Virus record (IMG/VR): IMGVR_UViG_3300046810_000322
Location: 1-64,000 of that record
Direction: 5' to 3' (one strand)
Length of the DNA: 64,000 bases
DNA from: a virus
Numbering within the stretch: position 1 is the first letter of the stretch; each line of letters opens with the position of its first letter. The notes below the pieces were generated by a model, which was given only the letters and a program-made list of their open reading frames with translations, searched no databases and had not been told where the DNA came from. The position numbers and the translations under genes were made by a program. Of this stretch, positions 43,516 to 51,182 are shown piece by piece.

Positions 43516-44223
43516 TTAAACGCCCAGGGTGTAGCCTTTTTCAGCCATTGCGATATCCAGCTGATGGACTTCCGACAACGGCATGATGAGCTTCAACTTG
43601 GTGACGCTTTCGCCATCGATCTGAGTGATGTACATGGCACCGTTGTTTTGTAGCTTCTTGATGATTGCTGGATCGAGGTTCAGATTCTCGAGGCGGTCTT
43701 CTTCCGAGTACATACCGAAGTACAAGCCGCTGTCTTTCATGGCCTGCTCCAGATGTGCCCAGCCACCCGGACCCATGCCGATCATGCGCATGACCTTGGT
43801 TTTATCCAGCTTCACTAACTCGCCGTAATTCTCGACATCGCCAGAGTGACGCAGTACGTTAATAACACGCAGCGGCAGATCCAGACAGTCAATCCTGCGA
43901 GCAAGGAACAACTCGATAGGGCTTTGTTGAACAGGCGCCGCTTCTGGGAATACGGCGTTCAGTTCCAGTTTCACACCCAGCGCGTCGAGTGCTTCCAAGA
44001 ACAGGTTGAACGTCATAGCCGCCATCATGAACATGGCGGTAGCGGTGGCTTGGGTAGCTTCCCCAGCACTCTTCAGTTCCGGATGCTTTTGCATCAGGTA
44101 CGTGCGGATCTTTGCAACGTAGTCTTCGTCGGAGACATTCATCTCCTTACGAATGCGCTTAAGGATGCTCTCGAAGTCGAACAGGTTGTTGTCCGACGAC
44201 AGGCTGGTAAAGATTTTGTTCAT
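43516..44223 (-). CDS. protein with tandem RNAP alpha-CTD-like domains (235 aa)
   Basis: Residues about 110-171 follow the alpha-subunit C-terminal domain pattern closely: IDCLDLPLRVINVLRHSG, then YGELVKL and GLYFGM, in the order and spacing of bacterial alpha-CTD (LELTVRSANCLKAEAI, IGDLVQ, GLSLGM). Residues 179-235 look like a second, more divergent copy (LNLDPAIIKKLQNNG to KGYTLGV). The first 100 residues are helical and unrecognised. Alpha-CTDs bind DNA and transcription factors; phage examples could recruit or modify polymerase. It lies in the accessory minus-strand block. Confidence 0.65.
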   Translation of the reverse strand: MNKIFTSLSSDNNLFDFESILKRIRKEMNVSDEDYVAKIRTYLMQKHPELKSAGEATQATATAMFMMAAMTFNLFLEALDALGVKLELNAVFPEAAPVQQSPIELFLARRIDCLDLPLRVINVLRHSGDVENYGELVKLDKTKVMRMIGMGPGGWAHLEQAMKDSGLYFGMYSEEDRLENLNLDPAIIKKLQNNGAMYITQIDGESVTKLKLIMPLSEVHQLDIAMAEKGYTLGV

Positions 44224-44260
44224 GACGATTTCCTTGTTGTTGATTGTTATTTGGATTTGC

Positions 44261-44812
44261 TTAACGGCCGCTCAGGCCATCGTTGTATGCTTGACGCAGT
44301 TGGCGATCGCGATCGCGTTTACCTTGGCAGTAGACGCGAGCCAGTTCTGGGTTGAACTCGCCGCGATAGTACTCTTCATCACAGTCGCTGCGATTAGTTG
44401 CGACCGGAGTTGGGCGAACAACACGGGTCTGAACCGGCTGAACATACTGCGCTTGTTGTACTGGCTGCGCAGCAGGCTCATTGATCCAGGTCGTGCCGAT
44501 TGGCGCCGATTGTGGTTGGCGACGATAATTGTTCTGGTCGACGTTCGCCATTTGTTGCTGACGGCGCTGTGGCGGGTTAAACGTGGCGTTAGAGGCGTCG
44601 CCGACGCTGGAACCAACCCATGCGCCACCCAAGCCACCAACGGCCGTAGCGGCGTTCTTATGGCGTGTATTGCAGTTGTGGCACAGACCACGCGCAGCGG
44701 CCGCACCAGCTGCAGCGCCGATTAGGGAGTCAACCATTTGGTTGTCAGCAAAAGCAGGTACAGCCAGCGTCGACATAACGAAGGCGATGAAGATGGATTT
44801 GATCGAGGACAT
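44261..44812 (-). CDS. exported glycine-zipper protein (183 aa)
   Basis: An N-terminal signal peptide (MSSIKSIFIAFVMSTLAVPAFA, cleavage probably after AFA) is followed by a glycine/alanine-rich segment (LIGAAAGAAAARG and VGGLGGAWVGSSVG) resembling the glycine-zipper motifs of envelope proteins. Four Cys are present, two in CHNC. The C-terminal half is Gln/Arg/Pro-rich. It would act in the host periplasm or outer membrane. ATG with AAAGGAA upstream. Function unknown. Confidence 0.6.
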   Translation of the reverse strand: MSSIKSIFIAFVMSTLAVPAFADNQMVDSLIGAAAGAAAARGLCHNCNTRHKNAATAVGGLGGAWVGSSVGDASNATFNPPQRRQQQMANVDQNNYRRQPQSAPIGTTWINEPAAQPVQQAQYVQPVQTRVVRPTPVATNRSDCDEEYYRGEFNPELARVYCQGKRDRDRQLRQAYNDGLSGR

Positions 44813-44835
44813 GGTAGTTCCTTTGTAGTGTAAGT

Positions 44836-45165
44836 TTAATCGCCAGTGACGACATCACCCTTGGGCGAAGCGTAGTGGCCTTGGATGTATTGCTTGTCGT
44901 AGTAACCGTGTAAGCAGGCGTGAACATCAGTCGGGGTATCAATTACCCAGACGATCGAACCGTCCTGGAACTGATACAGCGTGAAGTCACAGACGCTGAC
45001 ATCGTAGCCGCCTGGTACTTCGACGTCTGCCAACAGAGCGTCGGTAACTTCAGACGGACCGCTGAAACTCAGCAACAACATAGCGCCGAATTTCATAGCG
45101 TCGAGTTGATTACCTTTGTGCATTCCTGGCACCATCGCCATGAAGTCTTGTGCTTGCGTAGCCAT
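44836..45165 (-). CDS. unknown protein (109 aa)
   Basis: No family recognised; small soluble protein, strand-rich in its C-terminal half (VSVCDFTLYQFQDGSIVWVI). The ATG at 45165 has AAAAGGAA upstream; an upstream in-frame start would overlap the previous gene. Confidence 0.55.
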   Translation of the reverse strand: MATQAQDFMAMVPGMHKGNQLDAMKFGAMLLLSFSGPSEVTDALLADVEVPGGYDVSVCDFTLYQFQDGSIVWVIDTPTDVHACLHGYYDKQYIQGHYASPKGDVVTGD

Positions 45166-45176
45166 GCTTATTCCTT

Positions 45177-45527
45177 TTAGAAAATGTGGTACCAACGTTT
45201 GATGGCCAGGTTAACCTGGAATTCGTCCATGTCCAGCTTCTCGGCAATTTCCCAGTCAGCCAGTTCTGGATGGCTCGAACCCATCTTAGCGCAGATCTCG
45301 CTGCGACGAAAGCGAATGCCGGCAACAACCGCATCCATCAACCAGCCACGGATCTCAGCCTTCTTGGCTTCTTCCTCGGCGTTGCGGTGTTTGACATAGG
45401 TGTCAGCCATGCCAGCAGCCAACACGCCACAGGTAGCAACACCTGCAGCCATGACAGCTAACATCAAACCAGCGCCCAGAGTTGCACCAGCATCAACTAC
45501 TTCTTCGTTATTAGTAAACTGATTCAT
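45177..45527 (-). CDS. small membrane protein (116 aa)
   Basis: Residues about 12-38 (AGATLGAGLMLAVMAAGVAT and following) are a strongly hydrophobic Gly/Ala-rich segment, probably a transmembrane helix. The C-terminal part is soluble, helical and reminiscent of a small helix-turn-helix (LADWEIAEKLDMDEFQV). The ATG at 45527 has AGAAGGAA upstream. Confidence 0.55.
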   Translation of the reverse strand: MNQFTNNEEVVDAGATLGAGLMLAVMAAGVATCGVLAAGMADTYVKHRNAEEEAKKAEIRGWLMDAVVAGIRFRRSEICAKMGSSHPELADWEIAEKLDMDEFQVNLAIKRWYHIF

Positions 45528-45560
45528 GATATTTCCTTCTCGATGAAAATAATAAATGAG

Positions 45561-45603
45561 GGCATAAAAAGACATACTGGAGAAGGCTTCTGCCCTCCCC
45601 AGT
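45561..45603 (-). terminator. hairpin with TATGTC tail
   Basis: On the minus strand an imperfect stem starting ACTGG (45603-45599) and ending CCAGT (45580-45576) is followed directly by ATGTCTTTTTATGCC. Both the TATGTC/TATGCC box and a T5 run are present. It follows the stop of the 80-residue gene. Confidence 0.5.
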
Positions 45604-45609
45604 AGGCCC

Positions 45610-45852
45610 TTAAGCCAGACTTGCGATGCGTGCCGATACGATGGCACTCATGACAACATACGCGCGGTAAGCATCGTTACGTGCTTGGTCACGCATGGCT
45701 TCTGCCACGCTGACCAGTTCGTGGGTGTCGCCCCACAGACGTTTTACATGGTTGACGTTGTCTTGCGCAAAACGTGCCTTCGTTATTAACACTTCAACGT
45801 GGCCCATCTCTGCGGTGACGGTATGGTTACTTGGTTGGCTCAGACTGCACAT
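45610..45852 (-). CDS. unknown protein (80 aa)
   Basis: No family recognised. Helical with an aliphatic C-terminal segment (AYVVMSAIVSARIASL). ATG with AAAGGAA upstream. Lies between two hairpin elements, so it may be its own transcription unit. Confidence 0.5.
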   Translation of the reverse strand: MCSLSQPSNHTVTAEMGHVEVLITKARFAQDNVNHVKRLWGDTHELVSVAEAMRDQARNDAYRAYVVMSAIVSARIASLA

Positions 45853-45872
45853 GGAACATTCCTTTAATGGTT

Positions 45873-45904
45873 ACGGCATAGGGAGCGGACCTCGGTCCGC
45901 TCCC
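45873..45904 (-). terminator. hairpin with TATGCCGTAA tail
   Basis: A 10-bp stem, GGGAGCGGAC at 45881-45890 and its complement at 45895-45904, lies just after the stop of the multi-winged-helix gene. Read on the minus strand, it is followed exactly by TATGCCGTAA. This is a same-strand boundary, showing that the box follows the stem in the direction of transcription. Confidence 0.65.
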
Positions 45905-45912
45905 AGTGTCAA

Positions 45913-47784
45913 TTATGCTGCGGTGTCAACTGGTTCTTGGTAGATACCAGCATTTTTCAAACCAACGGCGAGTTGGTTGGCTTCGTCAGCGGAGAACTGC
46001 GTGTCGCCGATCGAGAAGGCGACCTTCAGGAACTTCGACTGACGAACATTGGTCGTCGATGCCTCAGGGTGGCCGAAACCATTGTCGAACAGTTCAGCTG
46101 CCAGTTCCTTAGCGTCAGCCATGGAATACTCCACGCCCTTGATGAAGACGGGGATGTGCAGCAGCGCCACTGGTTGAGCTTTTGGAGCAGAGTCAGTTTT
46201 CTGGTTTGCCACGGGTTCATCCTTTTGTTCGAGGTCGATGGTTTGTTGCACGGGTTCTGCTGGAGCAGCTTTCTTTTGTGCAGCTTTGATGGTAGCGATT
46301 TCGTCAGACACCGCTTGGCGAGCGCGTTCGGTTGCAGCAGCGCGTTCGTCAGCCGCTGCCTTGTCAGCGTCGACCTTCTCGTTCCACTTGGCGAAGTCGG
46401 TAGCACTAGCGTCGACAGCTACTGGCATCGGAACTTCAGCCCGCAGCGTATAGACATACTCGCGGGTCTTGTTGTTCTTGTTCAGCTCGCGGTCGAACCA
46501 GGTCTTTTCGCCCATCCTGGCCAGCACCGAGATCCTGGCTTTGATGCTGCTAGGATTGAACGGGAAGTCCTGCATCAGCAGAACCACTTCGCCGGAAGTG
46601 TACTGCTGGCGATCGCTCATGATCTTCCAGATGGCGATGTCCAGCGTATCGCCAGGAACAACTGGAGGATGACCGGCTGCTACCACCACTGCTTCCGTAA
46701 CCACAACTTCTTCAGCGGCCGGCTCGTTGCCATTGGTGGGCGCCAGTTCCTGATGCAGCGCGCCATTGGGGCTTTGGGTATCGCCCCGCAGTTGACCACT
46801 TTCTTGGTAGTAGTGGTGACGCCCGTTTTTGCCACTTGGCGCCGTAGCCGTCAGCGTAACTGGTGCGCTAACTGGCCGGGTGACACGGATGCCGTCAGGG
46901 GACAGTTTGGTCTTGAGCACTTCAGGATCGGTCGGGATGACTTCCGGCATCTTGATATGCTTTTTCATCGTGTACACGCTGTCGAGAATACCGCTGCCGT
47001 GGAAGTCGAACCATTTCAGGTTAACCTTGGCACGCACGAAGCTGTCCTTGGCTACTTCACGGTTGATACCATAGGCGCCGAGGATGTCCAGGATCTGGTT
47101 CTGGGTGCGGCCTTTACGGTCGCTGACGACTTTCCACAGGCACACCATCATGCCTTGGGTTAAGTCAAGAACACCGGATGGGTCCATGCCTTGCAGGGCG
47201 GACATTGGTGCACGTGGTTTGCCAATTTGTTTTTGTTGATTAGGGGATGGCATGGTGCTACCTTTCTTGAGGGTGTAAATGTTTTCGCCGGACTTGCTGT
47301 CCGGGATGGTGGTGACGAAGCCGTTGGTCAGCATGATGCGCAGCATCTGCTCGACTTCGTCGTCTTCGATCGATGCGATGTTCTTCAGCACTTTGATTAC
47401 ATCAACCGTAGTACGGCCTTTGTAATCAGTCATGACTTTCCAAACACTTGCCAATGCGTCGTCGGCTTCCGTAATACCGAAGTTGACCTTCGGTTCTTCG
47501 ACAACGACTGGATCGTCCTGTACCGGCAATTCAGGACGCTTGACATCGCGAATCAGCGTGTAAGTCAAGTTACTGCGACGACCCGTGCGGTTGAACCACG
47601 ACTTCGCCATCAAGGTATCCAGACGCTTATCGGCAACACCGCGGTTATAACCACGGCTACCGAGAGTATCCAGAATCTCTTTGGCATCGCGTTTCTTGAA
47701 ATCGGACATCAGATCCCAGATGCCAATGTCAATCTTTTTAGGATCGATTGCATCAATGCCGGCTACACGAGTTGGACTTGCCAT
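45913..47784 (-). CDS. four-unit winged-helix protein (623 aa)
   Basis: Four copies of a unit of about 70 residues, at roughly 17-83, 108-179, 212-280 and 380-455, each beginning with IWDLMSD, VWKVMTD, LWKVVSD or IWKIMSD and ending with a YTLxxxxxMP-like strand; the spacing and the final beta-hairpin fit a winged helix-turn-helix. Units are joined by Pro/acidic linkers. An Ala/Lys-rich helix near 460-540 is followed by a C-terminal domain (VEYSMADAKELAAELFDNGFG) shared with the one-unit paralogue at 41403-42038. It probably binds DNA at several sites. The ATG at 47784 has AAGGAG upstream. Confidence 0.7.
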   Translation of the reverse strand: MASPTRVAGIDAIDPKKIDIGIWDLMSDFKKRDAKEILDTLGSRGYNRGVADKRLDTLMAKSWFNRTGRRSNLTYTLIRDVKRPELPVQDDPVVVEEPKVNFGITEADDALASVWKVMTDYKGRTTVDVIKVLKNIASIEDDEVEQMLRIMLTNGFVTTIPDSKSGENIYTLKKGSTMPSPNQQKQIGKPRAPMSALQGMDPSGVLDLTQGMMVCLWKVVSDRKGRTQNQILDILGAYGINREVAKDSFVRAKVNLKWFDFHGSGILDSVYTMKKHIKMPEVIPTDPEVLKTKLSPDGIRVTRPVSAPVTLTATAPSGKNGRHHYYQESGQLRGDTQSPNGALHQELAPTNGNEPAAEEVVVTEAVVVAAGHPPVVPGDTLDIAIWKIMSDRQQYTSGEVVLLMQDFPFNPSSIKARISVLARMGEKTWFDRELNKNNKTREYVYTLRAEVPMPVAVDASATDFAKWNEKVDADKAAADERAAATERARQAVSDEIATIKAAQKKAAPAEPVQQTIDLEQKDEPVANQKTDSAPKAQPVALLHIPVFIKGVEYSMADAKELAAELFDNGFGHPEASTTNVRQSKFLKVAFSIGDTQFSADEANQLAVGLKNAGIYQEPVDTAA

Positions 47785-47949
47785 TACACGCACTCCTTTA
47801 CTAAGTTGTACTTCATTGAACATCCTCTTATTGATTTTTGATGCTTGAGTTGTGAGACCCAAGTGATGATGAAAGTAAATAGATTTCAAATCTACTTAGA
47901 TGCAAATGCATCGATAAGGGCCGCTGAGGACCCTTGCCGCTACACTCGC

Positions 47950-48333
47950 TTACAGGTAAGTGACGTCGGTGATTGGCGTCATTTTCCAACCGTCCATCCA
48001 ATTAGCCGGATCGTTGTATGCCGCGATTGCTGCTTCCAGCGTACGGTATGTCTTCAGTTCGATTACGCCGCCAACTGAGGTACTGCACAAATGCGCAACG
48101 CCGTCTTCGTCAACGTACATGCGGTTCAGACAGAAGTAAGTCGTCTGTTCTTCGCTCAGAAGGAATACAGTGTGATTGCCGAAGCGTGCAATTGCATATG
48201 GCTTACGGAGGCGATCAACCGCTTCCTTCTGACCGGCGCGATGGTCGTCTTCTACCAGTCCGTCATTGGCTTTGATAGCAGCCAAGACAGAGTCGAAGTC
48301 AGTTGCTTTGATACCAGGGTTGCGTGTGTTCAT
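47950..48333 (-). CDS. unknown protein (127 aa)
   Basis: No family recognised. Two-part soluble protein with a strand-rich centre (RFGNHTVFLLSEEQTTYFCL) and a C-terminal helix. The ATG at 48333 has CAAGGAA upstream. It is preceded by an A+T-rich stretch with TATATAG and AATATAG strings, a possible promoter. Confidence 0.55.
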   Translation of the reverse strand: MNTRNPGIKATDFDSVLAAIKANDGLVEDDHRAGQKEAVDRLRKPYAIARFGNHTVFLLSEEQTTYFCLNRMYVDEDGVAHLCSTSVGGVIELKTYRTLEAAIAAYNDPANWMDGWKMTPITDVTYL

Positions 48334-48430
48334 GGTGGTTCCTTGTAGTTGATTATTGTAACGAAATGAAAGCATCTCCATTCCAATTCACAGCAGTTAT
48401 ATAGACCTGAGATTTTCTATTGCAATATAG

Positions 48431-48470
48431 TCGGCATATAGCCCCGCACCCCTTACGAGATGCGGGGCTA
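48431..48470 (-). terminator. hairpin with TATATGCCGAC tail
   Basis: A perfect 10-bp stem, TAGCCCCGCA at 48439-48448 and TGCGGGGCTA at 48461-48470. On the minus strand, which carries the genes here, it is followed by TATGCCGAC. It lies 5 bases after the stop codon of the SUKH gene. Confidence 0.65.
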
Positions 48471-48474
48471 TGCT

Positions 48475-49098
48475 TTAGGTCATCCAGGACAACCATGCTG
48501 GAAGACGAGACTTGGTGCCTCCCGTGGTCTTTTCTTTCTCGCGCTGTTCCTTGTGCTTCTCCGTTTGGTCGATATGGTAGTCAACCAAATTAACGAAGCA
48601 TTCTTCAAAGTCAACAGCGAAAACCTTACGACCATCGTAGTCGTGCCAGTAGTGTACGATCTGACCGATCTTACCGCCAGGGGCAGGGTCGAGGTCGATC
48701 ACCAAGTAATCGCCGCTTGGGTTAGCAAAGATAGGAATCCATTTCGGGTTCCACCATACACTCTTCACACCCTTGTCACCGACACCTTTATAACCTGGTT
48801 CGTCTTCGAGATCGCCGTTCAAAGTCTCCCAGGCGTCAATCACTTCAGTAATCGACATGGGTTCCCAAGGACCGAACTCGAAGTTGGCTACCGGTTTAAC
48901 ACGATAGCTGTCTGCACCATTGTGCATCTTCAACCACTCCACGTACGAAATGGGAAGACGGTGAGGCGAAGGTAACTTCTTCTCCAGCACTTGGATGTCC
49001 TTCATCGTGGCCGGCGGATTGAGCGCTTCCAGATCGCGCGCATTGTTTGCCTTGTAATACGCTTCAATCTTGGCAAAGGCTTCGCGGATCTTGCTCAT
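48475..49098 (-). CDS. SMI1/KNR4 (SUKH) family protein (207 aa)
   Basis: Clear SUKH-1 pattern: LNPPATMKDIQVLEKKLP, then ISYVEWLKMHNGAD, WNPKWIPIFANPSGDYLVID and LDPAPGGKIGQIVHYWHDYD. In bacteria SUKH proteins are best known as immunity proteins against contact-dependent and polymorphic toxins; in phages the role is unknown. The gene is translationally coupled (4-base ATGA overlap) to the CYTH-like gene upstream. The C-terminal 30 residues are a charged helix. Confidence 0.8.
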   Translation of the reverse strand: MSKIREAFAKIEAYYKANNARDLEALNPPATMKDIQVLEKKLPSPHRLPISYVEWLKMHNGADSYRVKPVANFEFGPWEPMSITEVIDAWETLNGDLEDEPGYKGVGDKGVKSVWWNPKWIPIFANPSGDYLVIDLDPAPGGKIGQIVHYWHDYDGRKVFAVDFEECFVNLVDYHIDQTEKHKEQREKEKTTGGTKSRLPAWLSWMT

Positions 49099-49784
49099 TT
49101 TTCCACCACGTCAGGATAAACCACTTCGATATAAGGATTGGGAAGACTCAGGAACTTCTTCATCTCCGCAATCACCGCCTGCTGTTGTTCAGATGGATTC
49201 TCGACCTTGCTGTTGAACACATCCTCGAAACCTTCCGGCATGTCAGGCAAAGACGTGTCCGCCGTCGGTACTTCCAGGTCGATCTTGGCCCAGCCATGAT
49301 ACTTGGTCGAGTACATCGACTCGCCTGGTTGCACGAACATGTCCACTTCCCACTTCAACCCGTCCGCTGTTGGGAAGGTGTAGCGGTGTTTGATCATGCC
49401 CGATTCCGCCATGATGCGGAAGGCTTTCAGTCCATCTTCCGACGACTCAATCGGGATCTCCAACGAAGAACCATCTTGGCGCTTCAGCTTGGTGGTCATC
49501 ACGTATTGCGTTTCAGTCGACGTGTTATCGAACTGCCCGCCGACAATCATCTTGCGGATAGTCTTCCTGACGCGATTAGAGCCACTACCAGCGTTTTTAT
49601 CGGTCTTGTCCTGCCACAGACCCCACTGCTCTTGGATCTCGATGCTGAGGGCCTTTAAAAGCGTTTCTGGGCCTGCTACACGAGCATAAAACATGTGCTC
49701 AATCTCGTGCGAGACTTTACCGTCGGTGGCTTCCGCTTCAGTCGCTAGACCGCCAGCGAATGCGTTGGAACGGAAATTACGCAT
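49095..49784 (-). CDS. CYTH-like triphosphate tunnel protein (229 aa)
   Basis: The protein has the EIEHMFYARV start of a CYTH domain (EIExKF), a later RYTFPTADGLKWEVDMF strand pair and YHGWAKIDLEVP followed by an acidic DMPEGFEDV segment, matching the order of CYTH/triphosphatase proteins. These form a beta-tunnel that hydrolyses or binds triphosphates with a divalent metal. Key basic and acidic residues seem partly preserved (K/R in TTKLKRQ). Phage function unknown: polyphosphate, nucleoside triphosphate or RNA 5' end are possible substrates. ATG with AGGAG upstream. Confidence 0.65.
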   Translation of the reverse strand: MRNFRSNAFAGGLATEAEATDGKVSHEIEHMFYARVAGPETLLKALSIEIQEQWGLWQDKTDKNAGSGSNRVRKTIRKMIVGGQFDNTSTETQYVMTTKLKRQDGSSLEIPIESSEDGLKAFRIMAESGMIKHRYTFPTADGLKWEVDMFVQPGESMYSTKYHGWAKIDLEVPTADTSLPDMPEGFEDVFNSKVENPSEQQQAVIAEMKKFLSLPNPYIEVVYPDVVEK

Positions 49785-49792
49785 AACAGCTC

Positions 49793-50353
49793 CTATTTAG
49801 AAGTAGGTGGGAACAAGATTTTGATCAGTTCGATGGCCGTTTCCATGAACGTCTTGATCAGAGCGTTGTCCGGCATGGAGTGGTTGTGCACCATGATTGC
49901 CACCATCGCGCCGACGAGAATGAACATGAGCGCCAGCGTGGAATAGACAACCGTCTTCAGCAACCAGAAGCGGCGCTGGCGTTCTTCCTTCGCCACTTGC
50001 GCGTCGTAAGGTGTTGGCTTTTTGTCCTTCTCTTCTTCGTCCTCATCTTCCTTGTCTTCTTCACCGTCTTCACGCTTGACATCGCCTTGCGCGGACATGG
50101 GGAAGTGGGACAGGTAATGATTGAGCAACCGCAGTTGCTCGGAAGCTGGCAGGTACGTGATGTACCGTTTGAAATCGGAACCGTAGGTCTCGCCGGTGGC
50201 CACGTAAAGATCGGTGCGTTGAATCGCGCCGTTACCCAGGGCTATTGAGTTGTACTGCTTGACCAACTCAGCGACGGCGTCGGAGTCGTTGATCTGGCCA
50301 GCCAGATGTTGGTCATCACGGATCTTACGCAACACATGTTCAACTACACGCAT
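49793..50353 (-). CDS. membrane protein with acidic linker (186 aa)
   Basis: The N-terminal half is soluble, then comes a run of Asp/Glu/Lys (DGEEDKEDEDEEEKDKK), then one transmembrane segment at about 136-159 (VVYSTLALMFILVGAMVAIM) and a short C-terminal amphipathic helix. It is immediately downstream of the spanin pair, so a lysis role (second holin, antiholin or pinholin) is possible, but no motif proves it. Confidence 0.55.
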   Translation of the reverse strand: MRVVEHVLRKIRDDQHLAGQINDSDAVAELVKQYNSIALGNGAIQRTDLYVATGETYGSDFKRYITYLPASEQLRLLNHYLSHFPMSAQGDVKREDGEEDKEDEDEEEKDKKPTPYDAQVAKEERQRRFWLLKTVVYSTLALMFILVGAMVAIMVHNHSMPDNALIKTFMETAIELIKILFPPTSK

Positions 50354-50355
50354 GA

Positions 50356-50727
50356 CTATTTACCTTTTTTCGCTTCGATGGCTTCGATCTCTTTCTTGGC
50401 CTTCGCTTTCAGGTCACGCACACCTTTCATGCGGGAACTGCAATTGGTGAGATGCCTGGTCTGGGAGGTGCCCCATGCCAGAGCTTTGCGCTCACGTTCT
50501 TCAACGGTTTGCAACGCCGCAGTTAGTTGGGCGACGTCATCCGTTCCTTTCGGTACAACACGGGACATGTAGTCCGCTTTTGCTGGCGGTGGCTCGCTGT
50601 CGCAGTTGACGATCTGGCTGTCTTCTGGTGCGACCAGCACATGCTTGGTGTCTACCACCACTGGCACCGTAGCACCACAGGCGGACAGGAAGATCGGGAA
50701 GGCGATCGACAGAATAACTTTACGCAT
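50356..50727 (-). CDS. outer-membrane spanin lipoprotein (Rz1-like, 123 aa)
   Basis: A lipoprotein signal (MRKVILSIAFPIFLSAC, lipobox LSAC) is followed by a short linker and a segment NCDSEPPPAKADYMS with a second Cys, then a helix with ERERKALAW and C near the end, typical of Rz1-type outer-membrane spanins. The start overlaps the end of the inner-membrane partner gene by 8 bases. The pair would fuse the inner and outer membranes at the last step of lysis of a Gram-negative host. Confidence 0.8.
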   Translation of the reverse strand: MRKVILSIAFPIFLSACGATVPVVVDTKHVLVAPEDSQIVNCDSEPPPAKADYMSRVVPKGTDDVAQLTAALQTVEERERKALAWGTSQTRHLTNCSSRMKGVRDLKAKAKKEIEAIEAKKGK

Positions 50728-51178
50728 GGCTGGCTCCTTTAACAGGTTCTGGTTTGCATTCGGTCGCGTCAGGATTCCCGACGCAGTAAACGTCCCAGGC
50801 CGAAGTAATGCGCGACTGACTCAGTTCTTCCGCTTTAGCAATGGTGTTATCCACCGTTGGCGGAAGAACATTGTAAACTTGTTCGATCGCCCGTTCACGT
50901 TTGTCCTGACGGGCAATGATCTGGCTTTCCTTTTTGGTCGTGACTTTAATGTCAGCCGCCACAGCAGTGCCGACATCTTCTTTCACTTTCTCCAAAGCCA
51001 CAGCAACTTGGATGGTGTCATCCTGGCGTTGTACTTGAACTTCTTTGACCACCACGTCCTTTTGCAGGCCGGTGATTTCTTTCGAGTCGCTGTTGAACTT
51101 CCAGACTGCGCCAATGGCGAGTGCCGCAAGAACAACGAACAACCAAGCCGATGGGCTGAGTGCTTTCAGGAAAGCCAT
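50720..51178 (-). CDS. inner-membrane spanin (Rz-like, 152 aa)
   Basis: A single N-terminal transmembrane anchor (LFVVLAALAIGAVWKF) followed by a long charged periplasmic coiled coil (VVVKEVQVQRQDDTIQVAVA and onward) and a C-terminal part with two Cys. The Rz1-like lipoprotein gene overlaps its 3' end. This is the classic spanin architecture. ATG start. Confidence 0.8.
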   Translation of the reverse strand: MAFLKALSPSAWLFVVLAALAIGAVWKFNSDSKEITGLQKDVVVKEVQVQRQDDTIQVAVALEKVKEDVGTAVAADIKVTTKKESQIIARQDKRERAIEQVYNVLPPTVDNTIAKAEELSQSRITSAWDVYCVGNPDATECKPEPVKGASHA

Positions 51179-51182
51179 GATG

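Noticed and set aside
45937-47163. 408-codon plus-strand open frame
   Set aside because: Antisense to the four-unit winged-helix gene; no motif.
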